From NCBI RefSeq assembly GCF_000368765.1, contig NZ_KB849655.1:872322-916210 (forward strand): 43,889 nucleotides of DNA, written 5' to 3'. How positions within the stretch are numbered: the first letter of the stretch is position 1; each line of letters opens with the position of its first letter. A program made the position numbers and the translations under genes. Source of the DNA: Acinetobacter junii CIP 64.5. GTDB taxonomy: Bacteria; Pseudomonadota; Gammaproteobacteria; Pseudomonadales; Moraxellaceae. The notes under the pieces are model-generated. The model was not told the DNA's origin. It did no database searches and saw only the letters and a list, made by a program, of their open reading frames with translations. Positions 8,380 through 16,901 of this stretch are shown here, in pieces.

Positions 8380-9318
8380 TTATAATATTGATTTTTCTTT
8401 CACCTGCTCAAACATCCAATCCAAGCAGCGATAATCCGTAAATTTCTGCAATAGCTGTTGACGGAATTCTTGCTCAGACATACCCTCTTTGGCACAAATA
8501 AAAGCCCAAGGTAAAACTACAGCATCCTTAATCAAATCAGCAACATCAAACACCAAAGCACCCCGTCTTGTTTTACCGTGCATCACTGCAAAACCATGAT
8601 TGATACCGAGCACCCAAAGCGTGGTAGCCGAAAGCCCATAAGCCAAATAGTTGCCATGGTTTAAAAAGTCATTCGCCAAATCCCCCTGTTCAGGATTACG
8701 TTCAAAACTAAGTTTGCAACGAATCGCTGCAATCTTATAAAGTTGTTTGGTCATTTGGGCTTCTGCAAGCAATAAATCACCTACTTTGCTCTGATGCGGT
8801 ATTTTCTTTTCAAAACCATCCAAAGCTTGTTGAATATCTAGATCATCTAAATAAAAACCTTCATCTTTTAGGTCTTTGTCTTTTGCCCAAATTTTGCGGA
8901 TAAACTCAATTCGAGCAAATTGAAATTGTTTGGCCACATCTAAACGTTTAGCTTCATCAAACCAAAAACTCATCCATCCTTGCATGTACTCAGTTGGACG
9001 ATATTCACTCTGTGGTGTTAACCATTCTACTTCACTCCCTGCAAATAATGGTGTACCGCCACCCCCACAAAAACCTACCAAAACACCTGCACTACACAAC
9101 ATTCGCATTGCCGCTTGAGTAATAGACGTACCTGTTCCAAGTAAAATTACCGTCGTATTAGCTATTGGAATATTCCAATACTGATTTTCATTTTTGGCTT
9201 CAGTGAGATATAAAACCCGACCATCTTTTTGCATCACTCGACAATGTTCGAGATAGTAAAGATTTGCACGTTTTGAATGTAAGATTGCTTTTAAATCAGA
9301 TGGGTTAAGTTGTTCCAT
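8380..9318 (-). CDS. cas1: CRISPR integrase Cas1 (type I-F)
   Basis: Cas1 catalyses spacer integration together with the Cas2 part of Cas2/3. The 312-aa product has the I-F N-terminus MEQLNPSDLKAILHSKRANL and the metal-binding residues E186 (LLLAEAQ), H247 (FAVMHGKTRRG), D258 and D261 (LVFDVADLIKD). The enzyme therefore looks catalytically intact. It is the first cas gene, 138 bp upstream of the DUF2188 gene. A weak promoter, TTTATT-N17-TATAAG on the minus strand (about 9334-9362), may drive it, just downstream of the neighbouring gene's terminator. Confidence 0.96.
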   Translation of the reverse strand: MEQLNPSDLKAILHSKRANLYYLEHCRVMQKDGRVLYLTEAKNENQYWNIPIANTTVILLGTGTSITQAAMRMLCSAGVLVGFCGGGGTPLFAGSEVEWLTPQSEYRPTEYMQGWMSFWFDEAKRLDVAKQFQFARIEFIRKIWAKDKDLKDEGFYLDDLDIQQALDGFEKKIPHQSKVGDLLLAEAQMTKQLYKIAAIRCKLSFERNPEQGDLANDFLNHGNYLAYGLSATTLWVLGINHGFAVMHGKTRRGALVFDVADLIKDAVVLPWAFICAKEGMSEQEFRQQLLQKFTDYRCLDWMFEQVKEKSIL

Positions 9319-9366
9319 TCTTATGATTTCTCTTGTTTTTTCTTATACTACTTGAACATTTGGTAA

Positions 9367-9388
9367 TAAAAAAGCTGCCGAAGCAGCT
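9367..9388 (-). terminator. Intrinsic terminator of the DUF962 gene
   Basis: On the minus strand, AGCTGC-TTCG-GCAGCT is followed by TTTTTTA. It has a UUCG tetraloop and lies between the DUF962 gene and cas1, so it insulates the cas operon from its upstream neighbour. Confidence 0.9.
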
Positions 9389-9430
9389 GAGCGACGTACT
9401 ATGTCGTTTTAACTCTATTTCTATTAAAGA

Positions 9431-9802
9431 TTAAGATTCAATTTTATCAAACTGACGGTCAATTAAACTTAGACGACCGCGCACAACATCAGACAACATA
9501 CGCCAATCTGAAATAAAACTATAAAGTGGTTGTTTAAAGCTCGCTGGCTTATTGTGTTCAAAAAAGAAGTGTCCAACCCATGCACACGCATATCCAGACA
9601 ATAAACCATAAGCTAAATACTTTGCTTTACGCTGGCGAATTGCTTTACTCCAAAAATACAAACCCAGTGTACTACCTGCTACATGCAAACGTCGGCTCGC
9701 AATACTACGATGTTCAGTTAAATAAAAGCGGTAAAATTCATTATAGTCTTTAATTGGCAATGTGAATTCTACTGGCTTATCGATCTTCGCTGGTGCATTC
9801 AT
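9431..9802 (-). CDS. DUF962 / Mpo1-like membrane protein
   Basis: The protein is 123 aa. The core segment FYRFYLTEHRSIASRRLHVA followed by GSTLGLYF, and the later GHFFFEHNKPASF, are typical of the short bacterial DUF962 (YGL010w-like) family. The yeast relative Mpo1 is a dioxygenase in 2-hydroxy fatty-acid alpha-oxidation, with histidines in these motifs; whether the bacterial protein does the same is not known. Two hydrophobic segments are likely membrane-embedded (about residues 40-52 and 65-80). The ATG at 9802 is preferred over the ORF's first codon at 9832 because AGGA lies eight bases before it. It appears to be a single-gene unit ending in the terminator at 9367-9388. Confidence 0.85.
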   Translation of the reverse strand: MNAPAKIDKPVEFTLPIKDYNEFYRFYLTEHRSIASRRLHVAGSTLGLYFWSKAIRQRKAKYLAYGLLSGYACAWVGHFFFEHNKPASFKQPLYSFISDWRMLSDVVRGRLSLIDRQFDKIES

Positions 9803-9975
9803 GTGGATCATCCTAATCTTTAAACTCCCCACAACTTAAAGTATTTTTTGTTCAAAATAAAGTCATTGTGAGCCATCCTCAACGAGACTTAAAAGATCTT
9901 TACAATAATTTTTGAGATCAACACGTTATACTAATTTTAGAATATTTATCAAAAATGGTCAGGAGTTATAACATC

Positions 9976-11430
9976 ATGGAAATAGAGCTTAAATTTCAGC
10001 TACCTGAATCTAAGAAAAAAAGTGTCCTGCAATTTTTAAATAAACAATCAGCTCAGAAAATTCGTTTGCAAGCAAAATACTATGATACTGCTGATCGTCT
10101 ATTAGCAAAAAATTATGTGGCTATTCGTCTGCGTCAAGAGGGTGATCATTGGGTACAAACCTTTAAAGCTGCGACTAAAAATCATTTGCAACGTATTGAA
10201 GAAGACATCTATTTAGGTAAATGTGAACAAGAACCTGAATTGGACCTTACACTTTATAAACATAATCAAACCGTTCAAAGTGTACTACGTGATGTATTAG
10301 GTGACTCGCCTACTGAACTACTACTTCAGTTCCAAACAGATGTGCAACGTACATTTCATGTTTTTGAATTTGAAAATTCGCTAATTGAAGTTTGTTTAGA
10401 TGATGGTGAAATTCGTACACCTAACGATCAAGCCCAAATATGTGAAGTTGAATTTGAACTGAAACAAGGCTCACCCCAAGACCTAATTACATTCGCACAT
10501 ACATGGGTGAAGAAATATCAATTATGGCTAGATGTTCGCAGTAAGGCTGAACGTGGTAATTTACTTGCCGTAACTAAACGTGTCTCTCCTGCTACTAAAG
10601 CAAAAACGCTCAAATTAGAATCTGATATTAGTGCTGATCAAGCAATCAAACAAATTGTCGAAAATACGTTAAATCATATTTTACCTAATGCAGCAGCGAT
10701 TGCTGATGGTGTTGCAGAAGCGGATCATATTCACCAAGCACGTGTGGGAATAAGACGTTTGCGTTCTGCCTTAAAACATTTTTCAAACTGGTCAACTCAA
10801 GTTGATGAGTCTTGGGAAAGTCAGTTAGCTGAAATTTTTAGAGTTTTGGGTGATTCGCGTGACAATGATGCCATCCAAGATTCGGTCATTCCTTTAATTC
10901 AGAAAGTGTGTGATTTTGAATTTAAGCTTACAGCCTCTGACGTAACTAATATTGCTCAGATTTTCAGTCGGACTCAAACTACTGAGCTATTTTTATCACT
11001 ACTCAACTTTAGCTATCGTGAATCTGAATCAAAGCCTAAAGTCACTAAACAAGCTGCAAAAAGTTTAACCAAGCTCTATCAAAAAATCCTCAAGGATGCA
11101 GAACATTTTTCATCACTTGCTATAGAAGAACAGCATCGAACCCGCAAACGAGTAAAACAATTGCGTTATTGTATCGACTTTATTTCTGATCTTTATCTTG
11201 AGAAAGATGTTCAACAATTCCTAGATAAATTACAGCCAATTCAGGAATATTTAGGTTTTTATAATGATTTGTTTGTCGCTGAACATATTTTCGAGGAACA
11301 AGCTACAGAGCACCCACAATTTTTATTTGCTTTAGGTTGGGTAAAAGCACAACAACCACATGTTGCTAAGAAGGCTGCAAAGAAACTAGAGGATTTATCG
11401 ATCAAAGACATTTTTTGGGATGAGGAGTGA
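9976..11430 (+). CDS. CYTH and CHAD domain protein (inorganic triphosphatase-like)
   Basis: The 484-aa protein joins an N-terminal CYTH domain (about 1-200) to a CHAD domain (about 220-480). CYTH proteins hydrolyse tripolyphosphate in a charged tunnel; the signature ExExK is present at the very N-terminus (MEIELKF). The CHAD part is an alpha-helical, histidine- and arginine-rich domain that binds polyphosphate; HQARVGIRRLRSALKHF and RTRKRVKQLRYCIDF are its typical basic repeats. The layout is that of E. coli YgiF. The start at 9976 is chosen because AGGAG lies ten bases upstream; the ATG at 9955 has no such site. The gene may act on the same polymer that Ppk1 (36055-38133) makes, but it is not linked to it. 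Confidence 0.92.
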   Translation: MEIELKFQLPESKKKSVLQFLNKQSAQKIRLQAKYYDTADRLLAKNYVAIRLRQEGDHWVQTFKAATKNHLQRIEEDIYLGKCEQEPELDLTLYKHNQTVQSVLRDVLGDSPTELLLQFQTDVQRTFHVFEFENSLIEVCLDDGEIRTPNDQAQICEVEFELKQGSPQDLITFAHTWVKKYQLWLDVRSKAERGNLLAVTKRVSPATKAKTLKLESDISADQAIKQIVENTLNHILPNAAAIADGVAEADHIHQARVGIRRLRSALKHFSNWSTQVDESWESQLAEIFRVLGDSRDNDAIQDSVIPLIQKVCDFEFKLTASDVTNIAQIFSRTQTTELFLSLLNFSYRESESKPKVTKQAAKSLTKLYQKILKDAEHFSSLAIEEQHRTRKRVKQLRYCIDFISDLYLEKDVQQFLDKLQPIQEYLGFYNDLFVAEHIFEEQATEHPQFLFALGWVKAQQPHVAKKAAKKLEDLSIKDIFWDEE

Positions 11431-11474
11431 TTGCTCTGCAAGGGAAAATCACCTCACTCTGTTATCGTGCTGGT

Positions 11475-11563
11475 GGCATGAATGCCGCCGTTAAGCTTTG
11501 GCATCAAGGATGTGCCATCAACTTAACGGAAGGGTTTTGTTACTTTTGCCCAGTCAAAAGTAA
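11475..11563. repeat. Cluster of inverted repeats in the intergenic region after the CYTH-CHAD gene
   Basis: Four dyads lie in about 90 bp: GGCAT-GA-ATGCC (11475-11486); CCGTTAAG (11488-11495) with CTTAACGG (11522-11529); nested inside that, TGGCA (11499-11503) with TGCCA (11513-11517); then TTACTTTTG-N6-CAAAAGTAA (11540-11563). None is followed by a clean T-run. The pattern looks like a REP-type dispersed element or a structured RNA rather than a terminator. The rest of 11431-11686 shows no convincing gene. Confidence 0.6.
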
Positions 11564-11686
11564 GGCACTACCTATACAAAAGGTATTCGGTTATTCATAA
11601 TTTTTGAGGTCTTGCTCACCTTAACGAAAAATGAGAATTAATCCTTTATCAGGTAGATAATATCTTCATATTGAGCTTAAAATCAT

Positions 11687-12319
11687 TTACCGATACTTCC
11701 CAAAAATCTTCCACGTGCCATTATCCGCAATCGGATCACTATAACTATCATTACGTTGCTTACGTGGTTTATCCCGTGCATCCACCAATTTAAAATGTGG
11801 TTCGACGCTTAAAATCACACCATTCATATAAAAACGGGTTCGTGTATATTCACTTTGCCCATGCTGAAACACGTAAGTACGCAAATCTATAAACTCACGA
11901 TGAGCCACCAAAGCAGCAGTGTCATCACTCCCTAACCATTCTTGCATCGCAAAAATCTGATCTGTGTCAAATTGCCCACACTTTTCGACCAATGCCGCAA
12001 CACCACGAAAAGTTTTAGACTCTTTAGCGCGAGTTTTATTGATTCGAATACGATCGACGTGAAAGAAAAACAATGGCAGATTCAGATGGCTGGGTAAATG
12101 AATCGCATCCACAGGCTCATCTTCCATAAAAGGCTGACAAAGTTCCTGCGCCCTTTCAATCAATGGTTGCCATTGACGATAATACTCATCGACCTCATCT
12201 TTTAGACCATAATAAATCGGTAAACCTTCAACATGTTCCAAATATTGAGGTGGATAAATATGTTGACGAAGTAAAGCGATATCTGTTTTTAAGCTTTGAA
12301 TGGCGATAGCATCTTGCAT
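11687..12319 (-). CDS. Uncharacterised 210-aa protein
   Basis: I do not recognise the family. The product is soluble, with no signal peptide or membrane segment. It is rich in aromatic and charged residues and has a basic, probably flexible C-terminus (DARDKPRKQRNDSYSDPI). The ORF is long, intact and uses codons like its neighbours, so it is probably real. There is no clear ribosome-binding site before the ATG at 12319, so the exact start is uncertain. It is transcribed away from the DUF3144 gene, with about 100 bp between them, so the two share a divergent promoter region. Confidence 0.75.
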   Translation of the reverse strand: MQDAIAIQSLKTDIALLRQHIYPPQYLEHVEGLPIYYGLKDEVDEYYRQWQPLIERAQELCQPFMEDEPVDAIHLPSHLNLPLFFFHVDRIRINKTRAKESKTFRGVAALVEKCGQFDTDQIFAMQEWLGSDDTAALVAHREFIDLRTYVFQHGQSEYTRTRFYMNGVILSVEPHFKLVDARDKPRKQRNDSYSDPIADNGTWKIFGKYR

Positions 12320-12387
12320 GATGATAATTCGATTTGCTTAGGCTATTTTAGATTAAGGCAAAGGTTTAGTTTCGACAAGGCTTTGAC

Positions 12388-12406
12388 TATAATAAGACGT
12401 CTTATT
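12388..12406 (+). promoter_or_regulatory. -10 box overlapped by a 16-bp perfect palindrome (DUF3144 promoter)
   Basis: A consensus TATAAT (12388-12393) runs directly into the perfect palindrome AATAAGACGTCTTATT (12391-12406), which would cover the transcription start. Such a position suits a repressor operator. The -35 is poor. The start codon of the DUF3144 gene is 18 bp further on. Operator function is inferred. Confidence 0.5.
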
Positions 12407-12423
12407 TTTGTTGGAAAATGATC

Positions 12424-12807
12424 ATGTCTCAAAAAATCAACGCCACCGATGTGACGGAAGAAGAAGCGTTAAATGCGGTGTTTTTTGAGCGTGCAGATGA
12501 ATTCATCAAACTCGCCAATGAGTATTGCCGCCCACCGAAAGGTCAACCAGCAAAACCAGAGGAATTACGCGGACAAGTGAGCGCTGCTATGCTATTCGCG
12601 ACTGCTCGTTTTAATACTTGGGTCGCTGCAAATAACTTTAAAAATGGCAATGAAATGCGTGATGCCAAAGAGCAAGTGATGACTTATTTGCTTCAACAAT
12701 TTCAAATGATGCTCGAAGATAATTTTGACGAATATTGCGAGCAGTTTGAAAACTATTTACGCTTCCGTAAAAATGAAGATTTTCATGCTCATAAACATGA
12801 TCATTGA
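12424..12807 (+). CDS. DUF3144 family protein
   Basis: This 127-aa acidic, soluble protein carries the DUF3144 core (FFERADEFIKLAN, then SAAMLFATARFNTWVA). It ends in a histidine-rich tail (FHAHKHDH) that could bind metal, though this is only a guess from composition. The family has no established function. The ATG at 12424 is preferred over the one at 12418 because GGA is a proper distance upstream. The promoter region has a strong -10 and a palindrome over the start site. Transcription ends at the bidirectional hairpin at 12851-12881. Confidence 0.85.
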   Translation: MSQKINATDVTEEEALNAVFFERADEFIKLANEYCRPPKGQPAKPEELRGQVSAAMLFATARFNTWVAANNFKNGNEMRDAKEQVMTYLLQQFQMMLEDNFDEYCEQFENYLRFRKNEDFHAHKHDH

Positions 12808-12850
12808 CGAGTAAATTAGTCTTTAGAGATTAAATATTTATCTTCATCAA

Positions 12851-12881
12851 AACAAGGCATTCATTAGTTTAATGCCTTGTT
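12851..12881. terminator. Bidirectional hairpin between DUF3144 and the antiporter gene
   Basis: There is a perfect 11-bp stem, AACAAGGCATT and AATGCCTTGTT, with a 9-base loop, between two convergent genes. The minus-strand side is followed by TTTTGAT; the plus-strand T-run is poor. Confidence 0.8.
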
Positions 12882-12894
12882 CTGATTAAATAAA

Positions 12895-13860
12895 TTAAAA
12901 AGCTGTATTAATTAGATAAGCTGTATAAGCGATAAAACTGAATAACCAAATTCCACCTTTTAAACGCCCGATACGTCCATGCCCTTTCAAACTGATAGTG
13001 AAAAAAAGTAGACTCAAGGTGAGTACGCCCATTACCACCATATCACGCTGTAAAACCTCTTGGGGTACTGTAGTAGGATGAATCATTCCAGCAAGTCCAA
13101 CCACTGCCAAAGTATTGAACATATTTGAACCAATTACATTTCCTATCGCGATATCAAGTTCACCCTTTCTAGCAGCAGCGATGGATGAGGCTAACTCTGG
13201 TAATGAAGTTCCAATAGCTACAACAGTTAAACCAATAATTAATTCACTTACACCAAAGGATTGAGCAATCTCAACAGCTCCCCACACCAATAGACGTGAG
13301 CTTATAACTAATACAATTAACCCAAATATTAGTAGTGGAATAGCCTTTTTAAGAGGCATTTGATGTGTTTGTAATTCAAAATCAAATTCATGGCTTAAAA
13401 CATCACTTTTACTGCGCATACCTTGCCAAATTGTCCATCCCATATAAACAAATAAAAGCAAGAACAGTAACAATGCATCATTCCGACTCAGTTCGCCATC
13501 CATGATTTGCATGATCGCTACCACTGTCACGGCTAATAAAAGAGGTAGCTCCTTACGAACTATTGTTGAATGCACCACGATAGGGTGAATGATAGCCGTC
13601 AGCCCTAGTATTAATGCAATATTAACAATGTTTGAACCATAAGCATTACCTAACGCAATACCAGGATTACCATCTAGTGCAGCCATGACCGAGACAACAA
13701 GTTCTGGAGCAGATGTACCAAATCCGACAACGATCATGCCAACCAATAATGAAGGCATTCCTAGATGATGAGCAGTTGCAGAAGCACCATCAATAAACTT
13801 GTCAGCACTCCACACCAATAAAACAATTCCAGCAAGAACAGCGATTAAAGCTAAAAGCAT
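12895..13860 (-). CDS. yrbG: Calcium/sodium antiporter, CaCA family (YrbG-like)
   Basis: This inner-membrane cation exchanger has 321 aa and about ten hydrophobic segments. Both alpha-repeats of the CaCA superfamily are visible: GFGTSAPELVVSV with GNAYGSNIVNIALILG in the first half, and AIGTSLPELASSIAA with GNVIGSNMFNTLAVVG in the second half. The glutamates of GTSxPE, which bind Ca2+ and Na+, are kept in both repeats. The short central loop (about 145-170) fits bacterial YrbG rather than eukaryotic exchangers. The start at 13860 has GCGGGGAATAAT before it. It is a single-gene unit; the hairpin at 12851-12881 ends it. Confidence 0.9.
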   Translation of the reverse strand: MLLALIAVLAGIVLLVWSADKFIDGASATAHHLGMPSLLVGMIVVGFGTSAPELVVSVMAALDGNPGIALGNAYGSNIVNIALILGLTAIIHPIVVHSTIVRKELPLLLAVTVVAIMQIMDGELSRNDALLLFLLLFVYMGWTIWQGMRSKSDVLSHEFDFELQTHQMPLKKAIPLLIFGLIVLVISSRLLVWGAVEIAQSFGVSELIIGLTVVAIGTSLPELASSIAAARKGELDIAIGNVIGSNMFNTLAVVGLAGMIHPTTVPQEVLQRDMVVMGVLTLSLLFFTISLKGHGRIGRLKGGIWLFSFIAYTAYLINTAF

Positions 13861-13994
13861 ATTATTCCCCGCACTTTAGTTTGAAATGAGGTTTATGAAT
13901 CATAAAATCTCATTTCATGCGAAGAAAATAAAGCACTTAAGTATTATTTTATTGATGACTAAAAATTAGCTTAGTCCGAAACTATTGATGCCAA

Positions 13995-16757
13995 TTATTG
14001 TTGCGCTTTTCCATACTGATCTGCCATAACCTCAACAAACTGATCAAGCTTAATATATTTCTTAATCACGGTATCAATGTCAGATTTCGTTAGTTTAGCA
14101 ATTTCCTGATCACGTTTTGCTCGATCCAGCAGTGTTTTATTGCGCTCAAGTTGACCCGTCAACATGCCATGAATCGAACGTTCATCTTCTAATGAAGTCA
14201 CGCGTTTCTTCATAATGTCAGCTTTTGCAGCTTCAACTTCTTGCTGAGTAACACCTTTATCAAGTAAATCATTCAACACTTTATGCACAGACTGTGAGAC
14301 TTGATCTGAGCGGCCTGCTGTGTAATTTGCTGAAATACTGAGCGAACCACTTTCTGTATCTGAATCTAAATCTACACTACTACCAAATCCATAGACCAAT
14401 GCATTTTTCTCTCTTAGCTCTTGAGCTAAACGAGACGAAAGCTGAGAGTTCCCCATAATGTGACTTAAAATCATCAATGCAGCCGCATCTGGATGATAAG
14501 CGCCAACTGGAATTGTGAGCACACTTTGATAACTTCCAAACTCACGTTGCTCAGATAAGGCATGAACTTTTTGAGCTTTAAATGCTACAAATGGAGTGAC
14601 TATCTTTTGATATGGCTGTTTCGTCTTCCATTTTCCAAATGCATTTTCTAGAGTTTTCTGTATTTTTATAGCATCAAAATCACCAGTCACTGCAATTTGC
14701 GCATGATTGGTCATGAAGAATTGATCATAAAATTGCTTAACCTGTGACTGAGTGGCATCTTTAAGCTGTTGTTTAGTCAACTCAGGTTCAAAATGATAAC
14801 GCAAGTCACCTGGTTGATAGGTTTCAAGTAGCCTTGCTAAAGTCATTGATGATACGATCGCTGGTTCTGTATAAGGGCGATCTAAAGCAGATAAGCTCTG
14901 ATTTTTAGCCAAATCGAATTCAGACTGAGAAAACTTAGGTTGTTTAATGACATCAATGATAAAACTTAAAAAGTCTTCAAATTTGTCTTTTTTGGCCTGA
15001 ACCACAATGGTCATTCCATTACCATTCGAACTCACCGATGCTCCACCACTTGCAGCAATTGCCTTATCGGTAATTTCTTGTAAAGTATGTTTTTCTGAAC
15101 CACGTAGCATCAAATAACTGGTTAGATCTAAAGTAACACCTTTGCCGAATAAAGATTTCTCATTACCAAAATCTAAACTAATCGTGGCATAGGTTTTATC
15201 ATCACGTGTTGGGGTTGGGAATAAAGCATAACGAATGCCATTCTTTAATTCGCCTCGTTGAATCTTCTTTTCATTCTTTTGTAACTGCTGGGCAGATTGT
15301 TCGATGAACTGTTTCACCTCTTGCTGATAAACACTTGGATCTTTCAGCGGTTCAGCTTGCTCAGTGTTTTGATCTAAGGTTTTTGGTTTATCTTCAGCTT
15401 TTAAAGTCATCGCTTTTTTCTGATCTTCTGGAGTAGGTAAAATATCCCCAGAAATTCGATGTGAAGCGACTAAAAATTGTTTTAAAGTTTGATTAGCATC
15501 TTCAAGTTTTAAGTTCTGAATCGCCTCTAAGTCTCTAAAGTATTCATCCCACTGACCGTGTGAAGACACAGCATAATCACTCAAACGTGAGCCTAAAGCG
15601 ACTGCATCATTTGCAATCGTATCGGCTGTATTTTGAGTAATATTTTTTATACGTTGTAATTCTGCATCAGTAAAAGTTTTGCTATTTTCAACCCCATCAA
15701 CTAGAGCATCACCCACTTTTTTCGCATCATGATTAGGTGCGTAAATCGCCCCCATGAATACGACATTAAAGTCTTGGTCTAACCAAGTGGTTGATTGCAC
15801 TGCTGTACTAATGCCTGTTTCAACCATACTTTTATATAAAGTTCCACTCGGTTGCATCGTAAATAATGCTGGAGCGAGCGCTAAAGCTGGCTGTAATTTT
15901 TCATTCTTGCCATTCATATAAATATTAAACTTGGCAAGATCACTTCCCTTTTGTACCGTAAACTGGCGTTGTTCAATTTTACTTGAATCTAAAACAGGGA
16001 CTTGTACTGGGCTTGGAATTTTACGTGCTGGAATAGGGCTAAAATATTGATCAATTTTCTGTAAAACTTCTGTTTTATCGAATTTACCAGAGATCACCAT
16101 GACCGCATTATTAGGTGCATACCAAGTTTTATAAAACTGGTTCAGCTCTTTCATTTTTATCGATTTCAATTCAGGTAGATCACCAATCGGCAAACGCCCT
16201 AAGTATTGATTTCCGTAGGCAGCTTTCCACATTTGATCCATCAATACCGCAAATGGCTGATCCATACGGATTTCACGTTCACGTTTCACAATTTCAATTT
16301 CTGATGGAACAAATTTCTCCTGAAGCACCAATTTATCCATACGTTCAGATTCTAAATACAGAATCTCATTGAGCGCATTTTTCTCTGGACGAACAATATT
16401 CAAATACTTAGTTGAATAATAATCCGTGCTTGCATTTGTCATTAAGGTATATTGATCAAGGCGACGTTGAAATTCCTCACCTTTTACATTTTGTGTTCCT
16501 TTAAAAGCCAAATGTTCAAGCAAGTGAGCCAAACCACCTTTGCCCTTTGGATCATTCAAAGAACCTGTCATATAAACTGTATTTACAAAGACTTTATTTT
16601 CTTTTTCATTTGGGGCGAGAATAACTCTAAAGCCGTTGTCTAATTTATATTCTTCGATATTTTTTTCAGTTTTTACGAGTACAGCCTGAGGCCATGAAGC
16701 TGCGCTCACCCCAAGTAAACAAAGAGAGAGTGTAAGTTGCTTAAACCGCATTAACAT
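13995..16757 (-). CDS. Double-domain M16 (pitrilysin-type) zinc metalloprotease, secreted
   Basis: This 920-aa periplasmic or outer-membrane-associated peptidase has a signal peptide (about 1-24, hydrophobic LTLSLCLLGVSAAS). The first M16 domain (about 35-250) carries the inverted zinc motif HLLEH (H78, E81, H82) and a downstream E in EIVKREREIRMD. An inactive M16 C domain follows. The second half (about 490-910) repeats the fold without an HxxEH motif, as usual for the non-catalytic partner half. The region around 430-500 is charged and glutamine-rich, probably a linker. The substrate is unknown. It is monocistronic; the phzF-like unit upstream ends at the hairpin 16842-16873. Confidence 0.92.
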   Translation of the reverse strand: MLMRFKQLTLSLCLLGVSAASWPQAVLVKTEKNIEEYKLDNGFRVILAPNEKENKVFVNTVYMTGSLNDPKGKGGLAHLLEHLAFKGTQNVKGEEFQRRLDQYTLMTNASTDYYSTKYLNIVRPEKNALNEILYLESERMDKLVLQEKFVPSEIEIVKREREIRMDQPFAVLMDQMWKAAYGNQYLGRLPIGDLPELKSIKMKELNQFYKTWYAPNNAVMVISGKFDKTEVLQKIDQYFSPIPARKIPSPVQVPVLDSSKIEQRQFTVQKGSDLAKFNIYMNGKNEKLQPALALAPALFTMQPSGTLYKSMVETGISTAVQSTTWLDQDFNVVFMGAIYAPNHDAKKVGDALVDGVENSKTFTDAELQRIKNITQNTADTIANDAVALGSRLSDYAVSSHGQWDEYFRDLEAIQNLKLEDANQTLKQFLVASHRISGDILPTPEDQKKAMTLKAEDKPKTLDQNTEQAEPLKDPSVYQQEVKQFIEQSAQQLQKNEKKIQRGELKNGIRYALFPTPTRDDKTYATISLDFGNEKSLFGKGVTLDLTSYLMLRGSEKHTLQEITDKAIAASGGASVSSNGNGMTIVVQAKKDKFEDFLSFIIDVIKQPKFSQSEFDLAKNQSLSALDRPYTEPAIVSSMTLARLLETYQPGDLRYHFEPELTKQQLKDATQSQVKQFYDQFFMTNHAQIAVTGDFDAIKIQKTLENAFGKWKTKQPYQKIVTPFVAFKAQKVHALSEQREFGSYQSVLTIPVGAYHPDAAALMILSHIMGNSQLSSRLAQELREKNALVYGFGSSVDLDSDTESGSLSISANYTAGRSDQVSQSVHKVLNDLLDKGVTQQEVEAAKADIMKKRVTSLEDERSIHGMLTGQLERNKTLLDRAKRDQEIAKLTKSDIDTVIKKYIKLDQFVEVMADQYGKAQQ

Positions 16758-16841
16758 AGATTATCCGAATATTTTTGATGATTTAAATAAATACAAGCGT
16801 CCATACTAGTAAACAGCATAGTTTTTTAATAGTTATATTTT

Positions 16842-16873
16842 GAAAAAAGCTGTTCACTTAAACAGCTTTTTTC
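16842..16873 (-). terminator. Intrinsic terminator of the PhzF-like gene
   Basis: A perfect 13-bp stem, GAAAAAAGCTGTT and AACAGCTTTTTTC with a 6-base loop, lies after the PhzF-like stop. Symmetric A and T runs make it usable in both directions. Confidence 0.9.
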
Positions 16874-16901
16874 ATTGTTTTTATTCGTTTTTTGTTACAA
16901 G

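Noticed and set aside
1..9318. A Tn7-like CRISPR-associated transposon (type I-F3)
   Set aside because: cas1 and a full-length cas2/3 are present and no tniQ or tnsABC genes are visible, so this is a standard I-F1 defence locus.
16115..16372. Plus-strand ORFs opposite the M16 peptidase gene, and similar ORFs opposite icd, the monomeric idh gene and ppk1
   Set aside because: They lie entirely antisense to conserved coding sequence and show no family features.
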